The notes under the pieces are model-generated. The model was given only the letters and a program-made list of their open reading frames with translations, did no database searches and was not told the origin of the DNA. Position numbers and translations under genes: made by a program. A stretch of 64,000 nt of DNA, taken from NCBI RefSeq assembly GCF_040436345.1, contig NC_133219.1, forward strand, positions 21,417,458 through 21,481,457, in the 5' to 3' direction. Positions 14,301-26,480 of the stretch are shown here, in pieces. Every line of letters starts with the position of its first letter. Position 1 is the stretch's first letter. This DNA comes from Pagrus major (Eukaryota; Chordata; Actinopteri; Spariformes; Sparidae).

Positions 14301-17300
14301 ATCTTGGTGACAACACCAGACTTGTGATGATGAGTGCAGCATTTTAAGTCACTGAAATAGAGCTATTAGTCGATTAATTGATCAGCTGATGAAAGGGAAA
14401 TAAGCTCTTGGGGAACTATTTTAAGAAATTAAGTCAAAAAATCCATTTGGAGTAAGGTGCTTTTCATTGGTCTAGTACATATCTATGTGTAATATATATG
14501 ATTTGGATGGTTAATGGGACAAAAACAAGCAATTTGAAGACATATGAATGTAGGAAGTAAAAGTAGAAAATAGGCTGGTTCCACTAGGTAATGATATTCT
14601 ACAGACAAAGTCATAATGTGATTATTCTACACAATAATTGGCAGATTTATCAACAATGAAACTGCTTGTTAGTTGCAGTCGTGAAAAATAAAGAATGCTC
14701 TCTAAAATATACATTTTCAATCATCTATTACTGCCTTATGGTGTAGGAGTCTGGTTAGAAAACGACAAGGGGCATGCCAATGACCGACACAAAGCAGTAT
14801 TTCTTTCACAATTCCCATGGTCCTTTGTTAACAAACATAAACACTGTTTCTGACTCAGTGCCTCCCCGCAGTATCCTCAACAGTCGTCCGTTCACAGCAG
14901 CTTTGTCTGAACCTCTTGTCTTGTCTTGTTTTCCACAGAAAAATGGCACCCATGAAGGAGAGTTTGTGTTCCACACCGGCGAGGAGAACTACTTGGATTT
15001 TGGCAAGATCGACACGTGGAACGGTCTGAGGTAAGGACCGATCTTTTCCTCGATGACAGGAAACATTTCTCAGCACATGGTTTCCACTTCCATAGTTATG
15101 TCATGAGTATCATATGGGATCATATTTACCTTGTTACACAACCTGTATTGTAAAGTCCAGAGGAGAAAGCCTTTGGTCCCTAGTTTGAGGGAGAACGCGA
15201 TTGCAAAATGAATGTTTGGATATCCAAAGTGACTTTGTACTTTGAGTGTAGCCAGCATGTGTATTTCAGGAGTGGAAGAAGTATTCAGATCCCTTTACTT
15301 AAATTAAAGTACCAAAAGTGGAAAAAAGAGTTTAAACTACCCGTCAAGCCCCTTCAAAACTGACTGATGATTAATTTGGTACAAAATAAGAAAAAATAAT
15401 TTCTTCTGCACAAAATTGCATTTATATTTTCGGACTTTGAGGCTAAAAGGGATTCATTTATCTAATATTTGTTGAATAAAGAAGAAATCACGCTTTGGAA
15501 CTGCTAACTAGAGCTGTGGCGATTAGTCAATTAATTAGTTCATTTAAAATGGTAATAAATAAAATAATAATTAAATTGAATTAACAGCTACTCCTGTTTT
15601 AATCTTTAACAATGTGTATTTTATGAACTGGATGTCTTTCTTCATGGTGAAACAGGAATTAGTAGCTGTAGATGACAAATAAATGTAGTGGAGTAGAAGT
15701 ATAAAACAGCATAAAATGAAAATAACCACTAATACGACCTTTTATTTTTCTTAATCAACAGGGAAATGTCGTGGTGGTCTTCCAATCAGAGCAACATGAT
15801 CAACGGTACGGACGGAGCCGTCTTCCACCCTCTGATAAACAGGAACGAGCTGCTCTACATCTTCGCTGCTGATCTCTGCAGGTATGCATGTGTTGCTTAT
15901 GTGGCTTTAAATGTTTACAGTCAAAGCATCCCGGCAGGGCGGGGTCGAGAACTTCCAGTGACTCGTTAGCTTGTCAGGAAATTACAGCTGAGTCGTACAC
16001 AATATGCTTACAAATCCGCTGATAAGGAGATTGTAGTTCTTACAACTTCTGATAAGGCTTCTGATAAAGTTAAAACACACGTGGGATTGTCAAAGAGTGT
16101 GACCTGGACATACTTGGGAGGCTTTAAGCAATGATTATACAGGAAGTGATGTCACCGGTTTACTTTTATAGTTCTGATTGCCTGTGATTTTCTTCCTCTT
16201 GATAGCTCTGTGTTGACAGCTTCTTAACAATAGATAGTTCTGACTTTAATCAGGCTCTCTGCTTGTTTTCTTTCCTTAGGTCTATCCATCTGGCCTATGT
16301 GAAAGACGTGGAGGTCAAAGGCATCCAGGCGTACCGCTTCGCACCTCCCAGTGACGTCCTCATGAGCCCCAAAGACAACCCCACTAACGCGGGCTTCTGT
16401 GTGCCAGCTGGAGACTGTCTCGGCACCGGGGTGCTTAAAGTCAGCGTTTGTCGAGAAGGTAAGCAAATGCCCCATTTCCCTATCTTCTGTTGCCACAGAG
16501 TCTGACCCACTTCCTTTTGATGGCCCCAAACCAGCCCCGTGGCACAGTCCCAACCCCCCCCCTTCCTCTTTTTTTTTTTACCCCCCAAAAATGTCCTTTC
16601 ACTCAGCGACCGTGTCCCCTGCCTGGTATCTGACATTCCCTCTGTTTGAGCTCGCTGGATTTTACTCAATACACGGTTCAATGATTAACTGTGCTGACTG
16701 TGTGTGGAGGCTATTGAAGTATTTTATGGTGCTCATTGAGTGGAGTGTGATTGCTCTGATAAGGTGATCGTCAATGGAATACAGGATCAGATTTGCTACC
16801 GTTTCTCTGCTGTTTGTTTATGTTAATACTTTTCTTTTTTACTTTTGTTCCAACATATGCGTCTTAGTGGAAGAAAACACTTCTTAACCAATATGTGTCT
16901 TAATCAGTGTTAGGAAAGGTTGGTGCTTATTGAACTCTTTCCTTGCTAAAACCTCATTGGCTGTCTACATCAGCTCCTCTGATTCACATGAGGCAAACAC
17001 GCCTGATTGGACAGATTTATGTGATGCTAGTTGGAGAGCCAATCAAGAGCAAGCTCCGTTGTCATGTGCCAAGTGGTGTCATTCTGAAACAGCCTGTGTG
17101 GGTGAAACCACAAAAAAAAAAAAAATCATTCAGACATCGTCACAGCTCCATAATTTTTGGCCATAAACATCATATGAAGTAATTTAGTGCAGAACACAAA
17201 ATGAAATCTTGGTTATAACCTGCTTCCAGTATTTTTAGTTTCAGTATGACTAGATGTGGCGTCTTTTAGGTCACAAAATAATAAATATGTAAAGGTTTCA

Positions 17301-20300
17301 GCATTTCTCCCCCAGCATTAAATATTACTGGCAGCCTGAAGAAGTATTTGAAACAGAATTATAAATATAACTTAAGGAAAGTATAATTGATTTGATGAAT
17401 TAATTAATAAAATATAAAAAACTACAAATAATTAAAAAAGAAAGAGGGGGCATGTGGTTAAAAAATTAAAGAGTAGTACAGCCTAGTTGCAGCTCTAATG
17501 TTAAAGGCATTGCAGAAAGCATTGTGAATGTGTTTATGCTGATCTTGCTGTTGCTGCTGCTGAGGAGGAATTTCATGTTTTTATTTGATTGTACATTGAC
17601 CGAAGGAGTATGCTATTTGAAAATCTGTTAACCGACCCTGAAAGTATAGGTTCCTTCCTACCATGTGTCCTTCGTAATCAACATTCATGTTATTTAAATT
17701 GGACCTTGTTGAAGTGAACCTCTTTGAATTTGTGGAGTGAATTTCAAAGAGAAAAGAAGAAGTTATGTAAATATACATACATATAGCTTTTTAGGAATGA
17801 TCTAAGGACAGGTAAGGACAGGCTGTTATAGGCACTACAGGAGCGCTCTTGACTGTGTGAGCTAATCATTACAGCACAACCTGAAACACACACTTTATGC
17901 TATCTGCTGCATTATCAGCAATACCAGATAGTTTTTTTAATTTTTTTTTTATCTTATCTCACGTTTCCTCTTTCACCTTTTCTCAGCCGTTGTTGTTTAA
18001 ACGGAGTCATCTCAGGATGCAAACACTCACTGACTCATGTGTTTGTCCTTCAAGGTGCTCCCATCGTCGTGTCTTTCCCCCACTTTTATCAAGCGGACCC
18101 GAAGTACATCAACGCGGTTGAGGGGCTCAGCCCAAACAAGGAGGAGCACGAGACGTACCTGGACCTGCAGCCGGTACGATTCATATTTATTATCGCAACT
18201 GATTACAGTCATGTGAAAGGAGTCTGTGTTCAACCTTGAGCCGTTGGTTTATGATATTTATGACCATTTTTATCTTGATTAGAATGGTTGTTTTGACTCA
18301 CAGTAATGGCTCCTCTTGTTTTTTTTGCACTGACGGTTCTTCTGCATTATTTTGGTCAGATAGCGTCATTAAAGAGAAAAGGCTTCGGGAAATATTTATT
18401 TTAACATTAGTGCTGCTTAACGTAATTGCTATTATAGTTTTTTTTCTTTTTTCGAATACTTAATTGCAAAAGTGCATACCTTAGTTCTTCACCTGCTTAC
18501 ATTTGATTATTTTCTCAGTTCTAGCATTTTTAAAGTATTCATTTTTTTACTGGGGAAAAAAGCAGAAAAAGGCTAAAACAGTAGGGAAAAGAAAACCGAT
18601 AAGAAGGAGAAAAAAAACACAAAAAAAAGCCATCACATTGAATGACTGTACATATTAAACAATCACCTGGGAAACTGTTACTTCTCAAGGCTGAATTTTA
18701 TGAAATGGATAAAGAGATGATAGAAAAAACAAGTGAAATGTTGAACTTTAATAGTCTTAAAACACAACAGATAAAAGAAGGAAAAAAGGAAAATGAAACC
18801 ACAGAAACAAAACCAAAAACATAAATACTTGTATGTAATTTAGTACACAATAAGTAAAGACAGCAATATGGATATAGAATATGGCGTGAGAGGGAAAAAG
18901 ACATATTTTTATTGAGCAGTATGGCTGACGTGCAGATAACAGTGATCAGTTAACTGCAGGAAAGCTAAAAAGTTTCTAATCTGCAGTTCACTGAAACCTC
19001 TGTTTTCTTTTTTGTTTTATTTAGACCACAGGTGTTCCCATTCGTGCCTGCAAGAGAGCTCAGCTCAATATCATCCTGAAGAGAATCCCAGGCTTCCCGT
19101 AAGCGGAACTTTGTTGATCTCTGACCCACTTCGCTGTTGTAACACTCTGCCCCAATTTCGGCCACATGTTGAGCCAGATGTCCTCCCTGACCTCCGTGTC
19201 TCCTCTCTCTCTTTCTCCCCTGCAGCAAAACCAAATTCATCAACGAGACCATTTTCCCCATCATGTTCGTCAATGAGGTGAGCGTTTCCTTCAGTTCAGT
19301 CCGAGACACACCTGTTCTCATAAGTGAAACACAAATCAATAATCGTCTCTCTCGACTATAGACGGCGACTATTGACGATGATTCGGCGTCCCAGATGAGG
19401 ACGATGCTCCTGATTGTGACTCTTGCATCAAACTTCCCTCTGCTCATCGTGGGCATGGGTATCATCCTGCTGTTGGTGCTTGTCGTCTTGTTCTGCCGAA
19501 ATCGCCAGAAGAAGGTATGAGCTGCCCCTGTTGTTGTGGACTAGAGTGTAGTATTAATCCACAGTTACCCTGGTTTGACAAGTGTGTGCTACCCACTGAC
19601 ATTAGCTCACAGAGTAAATGAGAACTAGACTCATATATAATAATATACCACAATATATGCTGTAGCGTTTTTAAGAGTTTTACTGTTTTTCTTTGCATGG
19701 TTAAAAGTTTCCTGAGCTGCTGCAGGTTTTTAACCCCAAGCTACATGCATGTTAACTAACACACTGCATGATCCCTGCGCAGCAAAGTCAGCATGAGCAG
19801 TTTCCCACAATTCTGGATCAAATACTGTTTTTTTAATTTTTTTTGTCTTGCTGAATGTTTTCTAACAGTCGATGCATCTTTGATGTGTCGACGAATCCTT
19901 GTATCCCGGAAGGAAGCGTCTTAGTTTCCCTTCTGCTCAGTGTAGCTGTGAACTAGAGTAGCACTATAGATTAGCAAAGTGCGTTGAACTAGAATAGTCC
20001 TGTGAGTGAATGTATGTATGCACAGTGCATGTTCAGCTCTTATCTCTAGCAGTGCAGGATTGTTGATCTGAACCCTGGCCTCACCGCCCTCAGATTACAG
20101 ATTAAGGATTATCGTAGTTCAGGTTATTCATTGCGGAGAGTGGCCTGCAAAATGAAAAAGGAATAGTTTGATATTTTGAGAAGTATTTGCGTTTTTTTCC
20201 TGAGCGTTAGATGAGAAGATTGACACCACTCATGTGTTTGTATGTTAAATATGAAGCTACAGCAAGTTTAGTTGACTGGAGCCTGTGGGGATTAGCTAGT

Positions 20301-21219
20301 TTAGTTCTGCCAGCAACAGAAGTGAATGAATTTACACTTTTTGTACAGATTAAATAAACAAAATTCAACATGCTAAATTAGTGAGCTTTAGAGGTGCTGA
20401 TATTTGAACTCAGAGCTAGGCTAGCGGTTTCCTCTGGTTTCCAGTCTTTATGCTTTGCTAAGATAAGATAAGATAACTGACTGTAGCTTCATACTAAGTT
20501 TACAGAACTGAGAGTGTTATTGTTCTTCCCGTCCAACTCTCGGATAGAAAGCAGATAAAAGTATATTTCCTTAACATGCAAGTTTATCTTAGAATTGAGA
20601 AAATGTTAAAACATGCTTAATTGCAATGTGAAGAAATGTTGTATTAACCATGTTCTAATTTTAATTTTCTGTAACCCCCCTTTTTTCCTTTTCTGTTTTA
20701 GAACGAAGTAAAACGTATTGATTTTACTGAAGCTTTTCATTCTTTTACTGTAAGTCTTAATTTTTGCCTTGTTTGCTATTCTCCTTTTTAATTTATTATC
20801 ATTTATCATCATTTCTGATTATCATTTTTAATTATCTTCATGGGACATGATATTCCTTCATAAGTTCTCACCTCACGGTGTAATGTTTCTTTATTTTTAA
20901 GTTAATGTTTTGTGTGGTGGTTGTTTTCATAACTGGTGCATATTTAGATTGATGTGGTTCACTGCAGACATTTCAGTCAAAACATTTAATCCCATTTTAT
21001 TGTCTGTTAAGTATAAAACAACATTCTGATGTCTCGCCACTTCAGTGGTTTGTACTAACATCTCTCCTCCTGACTCTTCCCGCTCAGACGGCGAAAGATG
21101 ACACAGCCTACACACAGGTCAGCGACAAACCCGATGAGCCGTCGGAACCGCAAGCCAACCAGCCAATGAGGAACGGCTCCTACATTGCCATGTCTCCAGT
21201 GGAGGCCCAGAAGTGTTGA
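8344..21219 (+). CDS. scarb2: Scavenger receptor class B member 2 (LIMP-2)
   Basis: CD36-family lysosomal membrane receptor; LIMP-2 delivers beta-glucocerebrosidase to lysosomes in mammals. Coding exons: 8344-8466, 13142-13299, 13479-13626, 13904-14098, 14939-15030, 15762-15881, 16280-16458, 18055-18173, 19025-19098, 19226-19277, 19362-19514, 20702-20749, 21088-21219. All are GT-AG and frames join exactly to 530 aa (514 without the 48-base exon 12; human 478). The ATG sits in a good context (CACCATGA). An N-terminal membrane segment (about 9-31) and a C-terminal one (about 436-465) flank the lumenal domain. It has seven N-glycosylation sequons (N70, N101, N107, N210, N247, N253, N409) and family segments such as NMINGTDG and SFPHFYQAD. 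The tail lacks the mammalian DERAPLI-type dileucine signal but has YTQV (495-498) and YIAM (519-522). Which fish scarb2 paralogue this is cannot be settled here. Confidence 0.92.
9715..10073. mobile_element. TTAA-flanked MITE in scarb2 intron 1
   Basis: The left end reads AGGGGCACTATGTAGTTTTGG and the right end is its near complement (CCAAAACTCCATAGTGCACC). A TTAA lies directly outside each end (9711-9714 and 10074-10077). Terminal inverted repeats plus TTAA target sites fit a nonautonomous piggyBac-like element; the superfamily assignment is inference. No transposase is encoded within its 0.36 kb. Confidence 0.65.
15270..15720. repeat. Copy of the 'GTGGAAGAAGTA' hAT-type MITE family in scarb2 intron 5
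   Basis: It begins with 'caggagtggaagaagtattc' near 15267 and contains 'gtggagtagaagtataaaac' near 15690. Both words match the ends and body of the better-preserved copy at 25595-26003. A fragment with 'attagtcaattaattag' near 15520 is inserted or adjacent. The borders are eroded. Confidence 0.5.
20160..20560. repeat. Fold-back repeat (TTAGCTTAGC family) in scarb2 intron 11
   Basis: The left part reads 'gtttgatattttgagaag' and 'gttagatgagaagattgaca'. The right part holds 'gtttccagtctttatgct' followed by 'taagataagataagataa'. The same blocks occur in the copies at 33935-34310 and 38800-39190, where the inverted structure is clearer. It ends about 140 bases before the 48-base exon 12. Confidence 0.55.
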
Positions 21220-24200
21220 TTGAGGATCCCCTCCCCAAGTGTGGCGCTCAGGAAGGGGGGGGCTAAGGGAGCAGCACATGGGTGTTACATTACCACGGGT
21301 GGGGGTTTACGTACAGAATGGGCTCATTTTCACTTATTTTGGGGGGTTGGGGAGGATGGGGAAAGGTGTGGGACACGAGCCCTGGTAAAAGTTTAGTCAA
21401 CAAAGACATTGCTCCTCTCACTGAGCCCTCTTATGACTGTCTATCCTCCTCTACTCTACCTGCTGAGCATGGCCCTCACTGCCTGCCGTACTGCAACACA
21501 AACTCCCACACTCTATTCCCCATTTCCGTCCCGGTTGGCCCGAAAGATGAAGGGACACTGAATGGGCTCGGCCGGGACAAGCCTTTTTTTCCGTAATTCT
21601 ACTGAGGGAACACGGTAGCATAGGTGTCGCCGCCGTACGCGGATGCATGACGTTCGGAGCCGACTCTGCCGACTAATATGGCTTAAAGAGAGTCTTTAGT
21701 ATTCACCTGAACAACAGTGGGTGTTGTCACCGTCGTATTCTTGCTCTTTCCTCTCCGTCAGTGTTGCGTGAGGAGAAAATTTCAAGCCAACAAGTTTAAA
21801 AAAGCCCCATAATCCATAGGACAAAACTCTCTGAGCTCCTGGACCCAGAGGATAAAATGGTTTTGCTAACAAAACTGAACTCAGCATATCCTTTTTAGTA
21901 AAGACAAAAAATAAGAAAAAACAGACTGAGCCAAACTATTTATAGCATTTTTGCCTTTTTTCCTAAGATGAATTAGTGCACCTACACACCTACAGACCGC
22001 ACTTCCAGTATCAGTTAGTGAACATGTGTGTGCACCTTTATCTGACACTTCAGTGTCCTGTTTTGATGGACAATGGGCAACTATTTTTCTTGATGCGGGC
22101 ACAGTGTAGTGTGACACCTGGAATACTTGTGATTTTGACCTTCCCCTCTTCGTTTTAGTCACCATTACCTTTTTTTTTTTTTTTCCCCAGAACACTAGTA
22201 AAGAAAAATATCCAGAGACCTCAGCTACATTTCCAGGTCATCATTAGTTGAGGTGATGACTCTTTAGCTGTGAAGTTGTTAGGAATGCAGTCAGTAGCTT
22301 GATAAAGTTGCACCTTTTTTAGGCTTCATCACGCATTCAAAACAAAATGAAAGAAAAAAAAATAACACCAACAATACTTACAAGGGAGACTTGAACCTGC
22401 TTTCTGCCTTACAACGGTTCAGTGTGTTCTTTATGTTCATACATTGTTCAAATAAGCTGGAAATCTCTTTTTGTCGTTATTGTACATATTTAAAGGGGAA
22501 ATGTTGAGATACCTCTGACCAAAATCCAGCAAAGCAGTCCTCCTAGGTGTGCTGAAAGACACTAACTTTGCTCTGGTGTCGACCGCTCCTGCACGTCTAC
22601 ACTGTTACCTATTAGAGAAAGCACAATTTGGATTGCTAAAACCAGTCCTCACACAAGGCTACCAGGTTTTTTTGTCCTGTTATTATTATATATATTTACA
22701 GCTGATCTGTTAAAGACACTGACAAGTGCCGTGAATATTTGAATAAAAAAAAAAAAAAAAGTGGAATCATTGGGTTTTGAGGGAGCCCTGTGCGCCACTC
22801 ACTCGCCGCTGTGCAGTCATTCAGTTTTGCCAAGGAGCTGTAGGCATTCAGGCAAAATCGCAGCACACAGCACTTGAATCACTGTTTGTCTTATGTTCTG
22901 TGTGGTGTTTTCATTTCTGTCCGCCACACTTGTCACGTCACATGTAAAAAAAACCCAGTGGTAGTCGCTAACGGGATGTGAATTTAAGGCCATAACACTG
23001 TCAACGTGGAAAATTCCCTGCACTTTGCCTGGAAATTGTGCCCTGTGTATTGTCATTGTTTTTTTTCTTTTCTTGTCCTGTTCATTTCAATGCAGGTGGT
23101 CCAAACGTTCAGAACATTTCAATGGTTTGTCCTCACTAGTATTGGTTTATTATGAAGGATGTTGTTGTGAAGGGACAACAGACATCCACGTCTCTGTGTT
23201 ACTTGCTTTTCAGCACATGGAGTGTCTTCTTTTGATATACTTTTGTATTTGTTATTGCTGCTAAAAAAATGCCATAACCTATGGACTTGTACTTGTATAT
23301 GTGGTATTTACCATATTGTGCTCATTTCAGGTTGGCCCACAGAGGCTCTTCTCTGTGCCGCCAAACCTTTTGTGACGCCTGAGCACAAGATACAAAGCCC
23401 AAAGCTTGCTGCCATTTACTGGAATTAGCAGTTACAGTTATCACTAGCAACACTTTTGTAAAGTTATCACATTTAACCACTCTATTAGCTGACGATCTGA
23501 CCATATCGCATGTACCATAGGGGTTTTATTATAGGATTAGTAACAGTTCGCTGGAGGTGCACAAAAAGGGCGAGCCGCTTCAGCACCATCTAAGATTGGT
23601 GTCGGAAGTCTGATACTGGGGTTAATATCACTGTGGTGGAGAGTAAAGTAGTCCTTTTTTTTAAAAGTTAAATCAATTCACTAAAGGCCTTTTTACTACC
23701 ACCTACATGCAAGCAACCATCGTCTCATGCAAACTCCATCCACCTTAAAAGAAAATCTTGACTTGAACTTGATAGACCTTAATCCCAAGTGTCGTAAGTG
23801 TGTCAGTTCAAACACACACCTGAGCCGTCATTCCTCCACCATCTGACTTCTACTACACTGACCTTTGAGTCCAATCATTCAAGCCCATTGGCTCGTCCCT
23901 GCTTGACCAAAGATAACCTACATAGATCTGCCCCAGCGCCGTGTTTACTCTCCTGTGCGATAACGGCCGTGCCGAAAAACCACCGCCTACCTTTTTTTTC
24001 TTTTTCTTTTTTTCTTTTTTTTAAGCGTGCCACCACTTACTTACAAGTATTTGCAGCAATGTTGTGTGAGCATGAACGGATGCGTGTATGCGCCTTTTTT
24101 ACATCAAGGCGAACTAAAAGAAAAAAAAAATAAGAAAAAATTCACATGTTTGATGGGTATTGCTCTTTTGTCAAGTGCAAGAGCAAACGGAAGTAATCAA

Positions 24201-24990
24201 TGCTCTTTGCGAGCAGATCTCAGTATTATGTAAAACAAAGCAATACATAACTGTATGAAATAAATTGTGGATGTTTTGTAAGGGGCCACACTATATTTAT
24301 GTATCTTTTTTTTTTATTTTTTTTTTTTAGTTTCACTTGTGTAGAAGTATTTCCTTTTTTTTTCTGTAGTGTGATTTAGTCATTTTGTTTTTAAAAAAGT
24401 TCAGCACATTTCATTTGGGATCATTTCAACGTTTTTCACACTGAAAATACAAAAAAAAAGTGTAGAAGATGGACCAGTATGCCACACTGGGAGCTGCCAG
24501 AACCCTGTAAAGTGTCTGTAAAGAGTGTTCATGAGTGGTTTAAGATTGTTTGTGTTGGACGAGTATGAGATCGTGTGTGAGTAAATTTGTGTTTGTGGAG
24601 CCAATGCACCATTTCTGTCAAACTGGAGTGATTTTTACTGGAAGGCTGATTATCTTGATGACTGAGTAAAATAAAGCATTGATGCTGTGTAACCTATCTA
24701 GATGAATGAAGCCCTCCTTCAGGGATGAGCACTAGTGCCATACCATCCTTTTATTATTTTTTCCCCATTAATTTGCTGAAGTCACTAACAGACATTTCCT
24801 CTTGAGATATACTAATTTGTTTTGCTGCTGAAAATGACAATCCTGCTTGTCATGTTAGGTGCAAAATGAATTCAAAGTAATATCTATTTTTAGTTTTGAT
24901 AATTTACACTGCACAGATGTTTCTAAAGTGCTTTTGTAAACATTTCTAGTGTATTTGCAAAAAAATAAAAGTTGCAGTCAAGTGCAAAGT
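21220..24990 (+). other. scarb2 3' untranslated region with several polyadenylation signals
   Basis: No exon follows the TGA at 21217-21219. AATAAA signals occur at 22742-22747, 24259-24264, 24670-24675 and 24964-24969. The last is followed within about 40 bases by a GT-rich stretch (GTCGTCTTCTGTCTTTTG), so the longest transcript probably ends near 24990. Long T tracts and a short poly-A (22747-22760) are present. The boundary is inferred from signals only. Confidence 0.55.
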
Positions 24991-25219
24991 TCAACGCGGT
25001 CGTCTTCTGTCTTTTGTATAAACTGTCAGAAAAATAAAAATAAATCAGTTTGTGGGAACAAAACTGATAATCTTACATTGTCAGCATATTTTGGTGTGAA
25101 TTATAAGAAACTACACGTTTAACATTTTTAAATACTACTAATTATTTAACTTTGATAACCATCTATCTGAGTTGACGGTTTTATGCGGTGGTCTGTGTGT
25201 TAATTTAATGGATTAAACA

Positions 25220-25390
25220 AACGAGATATAACTTGTTCATTAGTTCACTTCAGAGGTGGTTGTAGTTGAGCAGGAAGGCTAGCTGTTTCCCAGTGTTTCC
25301 AGTGTTTATGCTAAGCTAAGCTAATCAACTGCTCCCAGTCATTCCCTTACAAACGTCAGAGTGATATTTGTCTTCTCAACTAACTCTGAA
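25220..25390. repeat. Partial fold-back repeat (TTAGCTTAGC family)
   Basis: It contains 'ggctagctgtttcccagtg', 'tttccagtgtttatgcta' and 'agctaagctaatc', the right-arm words of the family seen complete at 33935-34310. The left arm is missing or too diverged to place. Confidence 0.5.
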
Positions 25391-25594
25391 AGACTTCAAA
25401 ATGTCCCATACTTTGTTATTCAGTTGCTTAAAAAAAATATTTTCATTATGGCCTTTCCTTACTGCCATACACGCGGAACAAGTTACCCATCTATTCATAT
25501 TTTCTGCTCGACTAAGCATTTAGTAGAGGGTGAAACATTGAATAACTTAGTTTTTCTGTGAATAGCTGGAGGAAAGTGACTGAATACATTTACT

Positions 25595-26003
25595 CAGGGG
25601 TGGAAGTAACTACAGCTACTCAAATTACTGTAATTAAGTCCTTTTTTTCGGTACTTGTACTTTTAAGAAGATTTTTACAGGTCTTTAATTTTACTCGTAC
25701 TTAAGTATGCATAACACCATGTAATCTACTCAGGTACTTTTAAAGTCACGATTGAGTTATGAGTACAGTTTGACATACGGACAGAAAACACAAACTCTGC
25801 AGCAGGCACAGGTTTGGAGAGGCGAGCACGACCAGAACAGAGCAGGAGGAGAACTAATACTCTGAGTAGTGTTTGAGAGGAATAGTTTGTACTTTTACAG
25901 GCATTGAAGTATTACTTCAATGCCTGTAGTTTTACTTGTAACTGAGCGATATTTCAGGAATGTAACTGTACTTGTACAGAGTACAGTACTCTTTCCACCG
26001 CTG
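25595..26003. mobile_element. hAT-type MITE with 8-base target-site duplication
   Basis: The left end is CAGGGGTGGAAGTAAC and the right end is the complement of CAGCGGTGGAAAGAGTAC. The 8 bases just outside are CATTTACT (25587-25594) and CATTTAAA (26004-26011), matching at 6 of 8 positions. A CAG-starting inverted repeat with an 8-base duplication is typical of hAT elements. It is 409 bases long and noncoding, so it depends on a transposase elsewhere. An inner repeat, 'aggcattgaagtattacttcaatgcct', forms a near-perfect palindrome at about 25900-25926. Confidence 0.7.
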
Positions 26004-26009
26004 CATTTA

Positions 26010-26480
26010 AACAAGTACTGTATGTGAGTACAAAACTGTAAAAAGTATTTTTAATTGTATCTAATTTCATACTTCTACTACTCCATTACAATTAGAAGGA
26101 AAATATTGTAGTTTTTGATTTTTTATATTTCTAAATAAATAAATAAAATAAAATACATTGTTAAACATTAAACCATGTGATTCCACAAATGTTTTGGCTC
26201 TTCAGCAGTGTTTGATTGGCCCTTGGGTTTTAAACATTTTCAACAAAAAGAGGTACAATTATATATGTTTTTGCTCATGAAAATTTTAAAAAATGAATGT
26301 AAATTTGTTTAATCTTTTTTTTTTTTTTTTTTTTTTTACCAAATTAAGATATATATAAAAATAAGTCGGTCACTGAGGCTATATTTACTTTTAATTCTAA
26401 CACTTTAAGTACATTTAGCTATTAAAACTCATTAACTTTTACTTTTAATGATCTGAATCCTTCCTCGAACACTAGATTGA
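26010..26480. repeat. Eroded second copy of the GTGGAAGAAGTA-type element
   Basis: It contains 'cttctactactccattaca', 'ctattaaaactcattaactttt' and ends near 'gaatccttcctcgaacac', which matches the arms of related copies at 29600-30300 and 46560-47045. A T tract of about 23 bases (26315-26337) lies inside. No clean terminal repeats remain. Confidence 0.4.

Noticed and set aside
18965-19465. 166-codon open frame on the - strand
   Set aside because: It is antisense to scarb2 exons 9-11, whose + strand frame is conserved and spliced. It has no recognisable motif.
22747-22760. Poly-A run after an AATAAA as evidence of a processed pseudogene
   Set aside because: There is no intronless gene copy beside it and it lies within the scarb2 3' UTR. 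It is a simple A tract.
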